This document shows positions 55,377 through 64,000 of a DNA stretch of 64,000 nucleotides, one piece after another. Both the position numbers and the translations under genes were made by a program. How positions within the stretch are numbered: the first letter of the stretch is position 1; every line of letters begins with the position of its first letter. The stretch comes from Aphelenchoides besseyi (lineage: Eukaryota > Nematoda > Chromadorea > Rhabditida > Aphelenchoididae). The DNA is taken from assembly GCA_024699855.1 (NCBI GenBank), contig JAMPIQ010000001.1, positions 15,748,001-15,812,000 on the forward strand, given 5' to 3'. Under the pieces are notes generated by a model. It had not been told where the DNA came from, searched no databases, and saw only the letters and a program-made list of their open reading frames with translations.

Positions 55377-56072
55377 TGTAAAAGTGATAGTTGAATGAAA
55401 ATAAACATCATGCAGGAGTTTAACAGCAAAAGTGAGGGCCATTTTTCTCGTGATGAAGAGTAAGTTTGAAAGGTCATGGGACTTTAGTTCTCTTTGCTAT
55501 TCGGCTCAAGCAGTTCATTTTGATCAAAAACTGTTCAGTTCTTCTTTCTGGCTTGTTGACAGCTTGCAAATTGGGTTGTTTGTTCCACTGGATTTCTACA
55601 ACCGTCTTATCCAATGATAAGACTGCAGAAGTACAGCACGTCAAACAAAAGCAACCCAAACATTTCAAATCAATTATAATCTCCTTTAAATAATAGATAA
55701 AGCGTTTTGAACTGCTCACTGCACTCAAACACGTCCCAGTGACTTTGATAAGTATGGTCATTTGTTTTGGAGTTCCATCGAAGAGCTCGTTGCTGACGAT
55801 CGTTTAAGAGTACGTCAATCTGATTCGATCCACAACGTAGCTATCGTCTTTGTTGATAATTTGGGTAATATTTTGGACTCTAATTCAATAACTGCATCCT
55901 GTTTAAACTCGGAATTCCTGACAAAAAAGAATTACGAGTTTCCTTCGATTTACGTGTCCCCAAATCCAATCGAAATATCATCGTCATTGGACTGCGAATC
56001 AAAACAATAGCTCGTCTCTCAGAAAGCAGTCCTTGAATACTCAATACTAGCGTCCACTGCAAATCGAACATT
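55377..56072. other. About 700 bp, no supported gene
   Basis: Contains an 82-codon frame (55762-56010, no ATG at its start) without domain features and AATAAA for the receptor at about 55399. Confidence 0.35.
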
Positions 56073-56460
56073 TTAATTTGGCGGGATTCCTGGCATGGGT
56101 GCTGGGGTGGGAGCAGTGAGTTGATTCCTTAGACTAGAATCGATTTCTTCCATTTCAATGTAGCAATCCCAGCTCGAATCAGAAGAGTCGTGAACTATAG
56201 AATTCGATGGTAAAACTTGTGAGTCTGAAACGGCAACCGTGTTCTCATCGAATGTTTTCGGCGCCACAACACTAACTTTTACCGGTTCTTCTCGGACTTT
56301 CTTTTTGATGTTTAAGTAATCCAGTTAAAAAATGGTGATAAATTAGGTTCTTTTCACTATCGTTTAAATTCGGATTGCTCAAAGTTTGTTGTAATTGGTT
56401 TTCTCCGAAAGTGCCGATTTCGTTTTTTTCGAGCGAAGCAAATGTTTGTACTGCTTACTA
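56073..56460 (-). pseudogene. Degenerate frame, unknown family
   Basis: Two overlapping minus-strand frames read as one protein with a one-base shift near 56300: SLEKNEIGTFGENQLQ, NLIYHHFLTGLLKHQK, then KKVREEPVKVSVVAPK, VSDSQVLPSNSIVHDSS and ending TPAPMPGIPPN. The acidic/Ser-rich end and the join suggest either a missed intron or a frameshifted relic. Confidence 0.3.
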
Positions 56461-56762
56461 GGAACAACGTAGAACATTCGAGCTATTTAGTTTTGTCTCA
56501 GTTTAATTACTTCAGTTATTATTGAAATCGACAAAGGCACTAGAGCTGCAAGTCCTTCTCCTGTTTGTACGATCTTACGAGTAGTTTTCGGTCCAAACTT
56601 CTGTCCAGTACTGTACACATGCTATTGAGTCTAAAACAGTTATCTATGGGATTAAGAACTGTGATCAAAAACGAAGAAATCGATAGAGGTAGAATGCATG
56701 GCGCGAAAATTAGATCGGCGCATAATTTTGGCTTTTTTGTTGTCGTCTTGTTTCTTCTAAAA

Positions 56763-58255
56763 ATGCTTTTTCGCTGTAAAGTTTCGTATTTAAAAACCAT
56801 TCAATCGGCCAAAGCCTCAAAGCCGTTAAACGCAACGATTCGCGTTTTTCGTCGAAACGAATCGATGAATCCAAAGGGACCCGTTTTTTTGGAGATTCAA
56901 ACGTCCGATTCGACTCGAACTTTCAAAGTGAGTTTTGGGTTTGATATTCATTTTACGGTTGTTTTAGATCAACGACGAGACGTGCAAGTTGATCTGTCCA
57001 CCACAACAAGGCAAAGACAAACTGACCATCCAATTCAAAGACACGACTTTCATTCTTCTCTCTGCGTTGACTGCCGCCGATAGAAATGACTTCATGTTTC
57101 TGATTCGCTCATTAATTAGTGATCGCAAATTGGCTGAAGCTGACGCCGCACGACTTCAACGTTTGAGTAGAACATCCGCTGGAGCAACTGCAAGTTTGTC
57201 CAAAGAAAACCGTGTACTTCGATTAAACGGTTGGAATTCGGCTGTTAATTACTTGAGGAAAGAAAGGAACTTTCCGCAAAGCGTAACCAACTTAACGATT
57301 AGCGTGAGTTCGTTTTGTAGTTTCTTGAATCTTCGTGTTATTAGGACCGCAATTTTCGTCTCGTCAGTCGACTTTTTGTTCTCGAAAATTTGACTCATTT
57401 GTCACTTGAAGGAATTGATTTGGACACCGAACGTGATGCCGAGATTCTCACCAGGTTGCAAAGTTTCACCAGCCTTAAAGTTTTGAACCTTTCCAACAAT
57501 TCTATTCAAGAACTTCCCGTAGGTTTCTTTTAAATGAGAAACCGAACGTTTGTAGATGGAAGTTTGGAAGGCGATTCCCATCTCTTTGACGCGTTTGGAA
57601 TTGAATACAAATCGATTTTCCGAATTGCCAATTGAAATGATGCGTTTGCGGCGACTGGAGACGTTGAACGTGGCCAACAATCAAATCAACAGAGTTCACG
57701 AATCAGTAAGTGTTTTTTGATCGTCAATTGTTCTCGATTAGGCTCACAAACTTTTGCATCTTCGTCATTTGGATCTGTCACATAATGAACTTAGAATGTT
57801 GCCTGCCAGTTTATTCTATGGTCGCAAATTTTCGTATCTGAACTTGGCCGGAAACCGTCAGCTGACTAATTACGGAAATACCCTGAAGTTTCCCGTACGA
57901 AGTAATGTACCCATGGAGGTCCCCACTCTCTGGCAATCATCTTTGGCTGTTGTTTTGAATATAAGGTAAGTTGATTTGCAATTTGTTATTTAAAATTTGT
58001 TTTTGTTATCTGAACAATTTCAGCGAAAGAGCGGTGTGTCTTCTGCCTGTTTATTTGCGAATCCAATGGTCATATCATGTGCATCCATGTGTTTTCTGTC
58101 ATCGACTGACTTCCACGAACGAACTTTACTATGGAACGTTTGATTCGCGTCTGTTTGCCGTTGACTATGTGACTTCCAATAATTTTGGTCGTGATTTGAT
58201 CAATGTCGACGGCCATTTGTGTTTGAAATGTTCGAAGTCGATTCGCTATTTATGA
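56763..58255 (+). CDS. LRR1: LRR1-like substrate receptor of CUL2 ubiquitin ligase
   Basis: ATG 56763 (MLFRCKVSYLKTIQ). Exons to 56928, 56970-57303, 57344-57520, 57558-57704, 57743-57965 and 58023-58255. The N-terminal PH-like region is INDETCKLICPPQQ, KDTTFILLSALTAADRNDF. Leucine-rich repeats follow (LKVLNLSNNSIQELP, LTRLELNTNRFSELP, LETLNVANNQI, LRHLDLSHNELRMLP). The C-terminal domain contains the BC/Cul2-box-like LWQSSLAVVL and cysteine pairs HPCVFCH and LCLKCS. In animals CRL2-LRR1 ubiquitinates the MCM7 subunit to unload the CMG helicase at replication termination; nuclear. Full length (about 415 aa), with no breaks. Confidence 0.88.
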
Positions 58256-58477
58256 GATTTCTGGTTTTGTATTCGGTTGTTTTGTACAAAATTGATCATC
58301 AAACGATTCCTCTCAATCATTCCTTTTGTTTTGAGAATAAAATATGCAGCTAAGTGAACAGTCATCGTTTCGACGTTTTGTTTCGCACCACTCCTACCGA
58401 TCGTAATTATCCACCCGACAACAAGTGGCTAATTAGCCAGTACGCAAAGGTTTTATCGAACGGCTTTTTCAGTTTCG

Positions 58478-59613
58478 ATGGAGGAAGAAAAGTCGAAGCG
58501 TAGTTTCCCAACGAAACTTCTGAATTCATTTGATTGTAATCAGGGAGCAGTGCGTGCAGTTCGCTTCAACGGTCAGTTTAATCTTTTGGTTGCTGAGAAT
58601 TGAAAGTTTTATCTCTAAGATAACAAGCATTTTTCGCCTTCTTTTTTCAATCTTTTGTTTCAGTCGATGGGAACTATTGCATAACAAGTGGATCTGATAA
58701 AACGGTTGCATTATGGAATCCACTGCGTCAAATTCACTTGAAATCCTATAGAGTTAGTTGTGAGTTCAATCGGCCGTTTGAACGTCGTTTTAGGGATGTG
58801 GATCGGAGATTCTGGATGCTTGCGGTTCGTGCGACAACTCGATGATTTTGGCCGGTGGTCGTGATAAGCAGCCGACGATTTTCGATGTCGAGTCGGGAAA
58901 AATGCTGAAAAGATGGAGAGATCACGGTGGAGTAATCAATGCGGTTGCTTTCAACGAGGACTCTCGAGTTGCTCTTTCGGCTTCACAGGACTCGACGATC
59001 CGATGTTTCGACACGAGATCACGTTCAGCCGCTTTCCAGGTAAACAGTTGATTAAATGTCTTTATCAATGAGTTTCAGGTGATTGATGAAGCGACTGACA
59101 ACGTGTTGTGTTTGGATGTTGGAAACCACGAGATTGTTTCGGGATCAGCGGACGGTCACGTTCGACTTTACGACATTCGTGAAGGCCGATTGTTCGTCGA
59201 TTACATCGGGGACGCGGTGACGAGTGTGCAATTGACCGACGACCAGCAGTGCTGTTTGGTTTCATCAATGGACGGTCAAGTGCGTCTTTTCGACAAAACA
59301 AACGGCCAACTACTCAACGAGTAAGTTCGAAACATTCTTAGAATCTCAATCCAAGTTTAGTTTTAATGCACACAAAAATCAAGAGTTTCGTATCGAATCG
59401 ACAATGTTAAAGTCCGGAGATCAACTGGCAAGTGGATCGGAAGATGGTCACGTATATGTTTACGATGTTGTAACCACCAAAATACTAAGTCGTTTGGATC
59501 ATCAGCCAACGAAGTTCGTTCACTCGTTAGCCGCTCATCCTACGCGAAACGATCTTCTGCTTTCGACTGCTGGACGCAAAATTTACGTTTGGACTGCCGA
59601 TTCCGATGAATAG
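58478..59613 (+). CDS. WDR83: WD40 protein WDR83/MORG1
   Basis: Seven-bladed propeller; scaffold for ERK signalling and a spliceosome (C complex) component. ATG 58478 (MEEEKSKRSFPTKLL), six exons. Repeats are visible as YCITSGSDKTVALWNP, GSEILDACGSCDNSMILAGG (the diagnostic YEVLDAxGSxDN blade), RDKQPTIFDVESGKML, ALSASQDSTIRCFDTRS, EIVSGSADGHVRLYDIREGRL, CLVSSMDGQVRLFDK, LASGSEDGHVYVYDV and the last blade ending VWTADSDE, TAG 59611-59613. About 305 aa, normal. The stop is 41 bp from that of the convergent BTB gene, with polyadenylation signals overlapping (AATAAA at 59620; minus-strand TTTATT at 59645). Confidence 0.93.
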
Positions 59614-59654
59614 TGTGTAAATAAATTCGAGATGTTTGAAATTGTTTATTGGCT

Positions 59655-61257
59655 TTATACAATCGGCCTCAGAACTAATTGCAAATTCAATTCGCCATTT
59701 AGAATCAGATCTGAGTCTTCAACACCGAGAAGCTCATTCAAAGTCAATCGGTTCTCCAGCTCCAAAGACGTTGTTGTACGGGACTTTGTGAACGTCTTTT
59801 TTCCGGCAAATTTCCTCTTGACTTCTTTATCATTCGTGCACATGAACAGATACTCAACGGATCTCGACTGATCCAAATCAACGGCTTTCAATTCGATGGA
59901 AAGTTCGCGGGTATTCGGCGAGGAATAGGGGGTCGCCAAGTTTAAGTTCCGTGCAAAAATTAACTCCCATTCCCATTGAGTTAGAGGAAAGGTCGATGCA
60001 CGTGTGATTATCTGCAACAGAGCTGTTTGCAACCGATACTGTTAATAATCACTTGCATTCACTCGATGATCTTGATGTTTGTTTTGAAGATCGGTAATTG
60101 CGATCTTGATACGCTTATCCCATCTAATGTCCGTGTAATCACGCACCAAAAATTGAAGGCCATTGAATTCGCTTCAAAGTACTCGGTTGAAAGTTACAGT
60201 CAACAAAAACTCACGATGAACTTGCGCGACTTGACAACGTCATTGAAATGAATTTGAAAGCCAAATGAGTCAACGGAGAGAAAACACTCGGATTTTGTTG
60301 TGCCAAACCTGAAGTCTCGACCTCGGACAGTTCATCCGCGGTCATATACGGAAATCTGGAATTCAATAAACCAACTGTTTGAATACTGTTTGATTACCTA
60401 ATTAATGGCATGACTTCAGCAATCAGTCCGGTTGTTGATCCTCTCGCGTTAAACCACTTTTGTACAGCCTCCCAAAGTGTATATTCGTCTGAAAATATGA
60501 TCATCAAAACAACATTTTACAGCGTTTCTTTCAAATATCTCCGATCCATTCCACTTACTTGGCAACACCAAATCGTTAGATTTCAGCAATTCGACAAGTT
60601 GATCTCGATCCAAACTCAACCAATCTTCATTCCAGTCATCATCGGTGATTATTAGCCAAAAATGTTTGGATATTCGTTGAACACATTCACGTGTTAAGTC
60701 ACGGTGATAAGCGGTTGTCGAGTATTTGAACCACACGTGAATCAAACTCTTCAGATTAATGAACGGTAAAACCTTTTGAATGGCATAGTCAACACAAACC
60801 TAAAGGTAATCATTTTTGATAACTCGACTGATTAGCTCACTTTTCTTAGCCCGTGAACTGAATACTTATCGGCAAGAATCAACAACGCCAAAACGTTGGA
60901 CTCGTTCAGAAGCACATGATTGCAATAAAGAAATCGCAAAAACTTGTCGAAAACGTTCGAACAAGCCGAGTCCTCAGTTAACGTTAAATCTTGAGTCTGA
61001 AAGTTGTACAATTAGATCTACTCGCTAGCAAACTCACGTGTTTGGTTGACCATCGTTTCGAAAGCATTCGATCGAAAACTTCGCTACTACGACACAAAAC
61101 GATCTTATGAGCCGCAAATCTGCATAGGATTAACGCTATTCAATCGACTCACTTACCGTTGATCGTCGACTTGCAACGAAACATCACTCAAATGCTCATT
61201 GTTGTAGTATTTAGCAAAATCATTTAATGCGTCTCGGTCATCAGCATAGCAATCCAT
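59655..61257 (-). CDS. BTB-BACK protein, BTBD17-like
   Basis: ATG 61257 (MDCYADDRDALNDFAKYYNN) follows a TTTATAG acceptor. BTB domain: HLSDVSLQVDDQRFAAHKIV, SSEVFDRMLSKRW, FLRFLYCNHVLLNES, LLILADKYSVHGLRKVC. BACK domain: WFKYSTTAYHRDLTRECVQR, WLSLDRDQLVELLKSNDLVL, EYTLWEAVQKWFNARG, MTADELSEVETSGLA. A C-terminal TRAF/MATH-like region (LTQWEWELIFARN ... LLGVEDSDLILNGELNLQLV), TAA at 59655. About 8 exons, about 440 aa. The layout matches BTBD17, which has a signal peptide; none is seen here, so this version is probably cytosolic. Likely CUL3 adaptor by family. Confidence 0.8.
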
Positions 61258-62286
61258 ACCTATAAATACGTAGAGAGTAAACATTCCGAACATCTTTCCG
61301 TGAGAACTGTTCCCCTTCTAACCTGTTCGCCGTGTTATAAATTTGGTGATTGTTGTAGTGAACTGGTTAGTGAACATTTTCTTTAACAAGCTCTGTGACT
61401 CAGTTGTTCTTTTTTTAAGTTTTTAAACTCAAAGTGACAACAAAGAAACAGAAATTGTGATAAGCGAAAGTGAGCTTTTTCGAACCAACAACTAACTACT
61501 CACCTTCATTGCCACCACAATACTCCGCAGTCTCCTTTGTTTCCATCAATCCACAACCCATTACTTTTGACTTTTGACCTTGTGGCTGAGTCGTTAAAAG
61601 CAAAGTAGTTGAATGAAACGGCAGTTGAAAGGACCAATCGAATGCTCTCGTTCCGTACAATCAAACGCAACTCCCGGAAACCCTGACGTCTTTCAAGTGG
61701 ACAGCAAATAAAACGCACTAATTATCAATATGAGTGACCGAATGGACGCTCGAGAAGAACGCTGATGGTTGCGAATGATAAGCGTAAACGCGATTAAAAG
61801 TCTACGAACGCGCGTGATCGAAAGTTTTTTGAGGAAGACGAGAAACCGTTGAGTTCGCGGATCATAATCACATGTCGCTAATGGTGGGAATCGTTACGAC
61901 AATTGATTGTACGAGTTTGTCGACCTAAACACGAGAATTCGCGACTGAACAGTTAAAATTCAAAGATCGCGAATTTCGAAACAAACCACATGATTAGCAG
62001 CCGTCGGGTACCCTCCCTTTCGAAAAGGTCAACGGGACGCAGATGTTCGCTAATCAACTGACGACTGTGCAAAAAATTTAACTCAAATCGAATTACAACA
62101 AAAATCGCAGCGCCTAAAAAGCGACGCTTTTTTTTCTTTTGTTACCCAAAATCCGCGGTACCAGGAAGCGCCGCGCGAAAGGTCGAGACTCTCAATTTCA
62201 ATGCACTAGTCGTTCTCACTCGGAAAAAGTTAAAAGTTTATTTAATACCGGTAAACAAAATAAATTAGCATTAAATGTACACGACC
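61258..62286. other. About 1 kb intergenic
   Basis: Contains the BTB gene promoter and, near 62237, AATAAA-like words that may belong to the minus-strand golgin. No gene recognised. Confidence 0.35.
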
Positions 62287-64000
62287 CTACAGATCATGAA
62301 GTTGACCTTTGCATTCACGACAATGTAAATCGGGATTGTAGTTCATGGACGAACTTCGAAGCGAATTCGCCAGCTGATTGATCTGCTGATCGTCCACGGT
62401 TTCCATTTCTTTTAACAGCTGAATCAACTCATGAGCTTTGCAAATTCCGCCGTCTTCCTTGACTTCTTGCACTGGAGCATCTGTAACAAGTTAGTCAGTT
62501 GGATTCGGTTCACTCGAACTCACTGGTCAAAGAACCCAAAATTGCCGTTTGAATCTTTTCGACTCGTTCCTAAAATTTGAAGCCAATTTGACCAACTGTT
62601 CACACGTTTACCTTCAATCGATTCTTCTCGGCTCGCAAACGTTCGCATTCCACTTCTTTCTCTTCGACTTTTGCGCGTATTTGAGCTCTTTGTTGACGAT
62701 ATAGTTCAATGAAGTCGGCGATAGACTCGTTCTCCGATTCAACGGCTGTTAACATGTATTCGAGACGTCGATTTGCATGTTGAAGCTCTCGATTCAGTTG
62801 TTCCATTTGCTCCAATTTCGATCTCAACTCGGATTCATTCTCATGTAATCTGCAAAAAGCATGAAGTAAAATCGAATTAACTGAGTACTCACTCATAAAA
62901 TGCAGTCTGAAGTCCGCGTTGTAACTCACTGGTGGGTCGTGGCGACGATAGGAACTCGTTAATTTGTGATTCGATTGATAGCGCTACTTGATGATGCAAC
63001 TCGTCGGCTGGTGTTGTGGCCGCGGAGGAGTCCACTTCGCCATCAGTTGAACTCAACGACGAATCCACACGGCTATCTTCCTGACTAGCCACTTGAGTTC
63101 CTTCGATTTGCTCAGAAAATTGAACCGAGTTCTCCAAGTGGCTATCTTTATTTTGTTGTTCCGAATAAGCTTCTTCAGTTGAAGGATATTGGATGTTGGA
63201 AACGTTATGAAATTGCAACTCCTGGGACACCGATTCCGAACGCTAAAAGTTTTTCGCTTCTAAACATTTTCCTTCAAATCTGACTACCTGGTTGTCCTAA
63301 AAGATTTCAATAAGTGGACGTGTTTATTGTCAAGACTTACTCTTTGACTCGTTTGTTTAACTTCAATTTCAGCACAGCGATTCGTCATCATAACCAACTG
63401 GTCTTGCAATTCGCGCAACTGTTCTTTCAGCTCCAAATTCTGACCCACAGCTCTCGACACGGTTGCTCGTTCATTTTGCAGTTGATTCGCTAGTTGTTGA
63501 GCATCAGCGTCCATCGAACGCAGTTGACGAATCTGCTCGTTTAGACGCTGAACTTGTTCGTTTGATTCACTCAAACTTTGTTGCAAGTTTACGATCGCAT
63601 TCTCCTTAGAATTGACCTCAACAAGATATCATCACCCAACTCTTACCTTATCTTCCAAAATGGAGTTCAACTGAGCGCAATAAGAGGATTGTCGTTGAAA
63701 TTCGGATTCCGCACGTTCCAAACTATTCTTCATGGCTTGGTATTCGAAAAGCAAGTTCTCGGAGTCCGCAGCATGATCCAAAGCTACTGAGTCGTCTGTT
63801 GAAGTAGTCGGATTGGATTGAGCGGCAGTTTTTCGCAAAATATCCAGCTCTTCATCAGCGCAACGTTTCGCGAACTCCAACTCTCGTTTCTGTTGATTCA
63901 CTTGTTCCAACTGAAACGTCTTTGTTCAGATCGATTTTTGTTACTTAAAGTCTTACGGTTTGTTCCAAAGTAGCAGAATGATTTCTCGCTTGAAGAAGAC
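62287..64000 (-). CDS. GOLGA2: Golgin GM130 (GOLGA2), C-terminal part
   Basis: Coiled-coil tether of the cis-Golgi. The gene runs off the right edge (its N-terminus is beyond 64000). Five or more exons of heptad-rich sequence (QKRELEFAKRCADEELDILR, EQVQRLNEQIRQLRSMDADA, LELKEQLRELQDQLVMMTNR). Then an acidic/Ser-rich exon (DSSLSSTDGEVDSSAA). Then the GM130 hallmark ESENESIADFIELYRQQRAQ ... EKEVECERLRAEKNRL (cf. ENEYITLYxxQR...EKE...LAxEK). The end is KAHELIQLLKEMETVDD (cf. AQQIMQLLREMQ) and a CRECKGQLHDL terminus with a Cys pair, TAG at 62287. The vertebrate C-terminal PDZ ligand that binds GRASP65 is replaced by the Cys-pair end, as in invertebrate golgins. Confidence 0.85.

Noticed and set aside
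1..64000. CRISPR arrays, rRNA or tRNA genes
   Set aside because: No spaced identical repeats of CRISPR type, no rRNA blocks, and no sequence with both a D-arm and a TΨC arm was seen. The one tRNA-like match is a retroelement primer-binding site.

Overview
The window is nuclear DNA of a nematode. The evidence is: compact intron-rich genes (most introns about 35-60 nt, GT-AG, with TTTCAG-type acceptors), two 22-nt sequences differing from the C. elegans SL1 spliced leader at two positions, serpentine chemoreceptor genes, and a FoxB/LIN-31 gene. A polyhomeotic-like gene argues that it is not a close relative of Caenorhabditis. The species cannot be fixed from sequence alone. All exon models were read by eye, so splice sites are predictions.

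Left part (1-11.4 kb): a zinc-finger reading frame of unknown origin, and an unknown gene with a PIP-box-like motif whose intron took a 5'-truncated RTE-type LINE with a perfect 11-bp target-site duplication. Then come a SEA/LDLa membrane protein, a mucin-like secreted protein and a Polycomb polyhomeotic homologue (HD1-like motif, FCS zinc finger, SAM).

Middle part (13-41 kb) is ordinary, dense and mostly housekeeping: a DDE-less CENP-B/Tigger HTH protein, PFAS (purine synthesis), a DHRS4-like reductase, 2-Cys peroxiredoxin, BTB proteins including SPOP, GPATCH1, FoxB, a KDM7-type JmjC demethylase without a visible PHD finger, a tail-anchored protein, a damaged SF3A2 copy and an unrecognised gene. 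Many neighbours are head-to-head with 150-850 bp between start codons, or tail-to-tail with overlapping 3' ends.

Accessory part (41-56 kb) is a graveyard: a ubiquitin pseudogene, Argonaute-like fragments, a mariner element with about 237-bp terminal inverted repeats, two chemoreceptor genes and mobile DNA. Its centrepiece is a 5.5-kb block (48060-53598) bounded by two inverted 627-bp mariner-derived elements, sitting at a TA inside transmembrane helix 6 of a chemoreceptor gene. Removing the block and one TA rejoins the receptor frame, so the block looks like a composite transposon. It carries the 5' part of an LTR retroelement (tRNA-Gly primer-binding site, SL1-like sequences, 67-bp tandem repeat, gag-like frame) and a small two-exon membrane-protein gene.

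Right part (56-64 kb) returns to ordinary genes: LRR1 (CUL2 substrate receptor), WDR83/MORG1, a BTB-BACK protein and the C-terminal part of golgin GM130, which runs off the window end.
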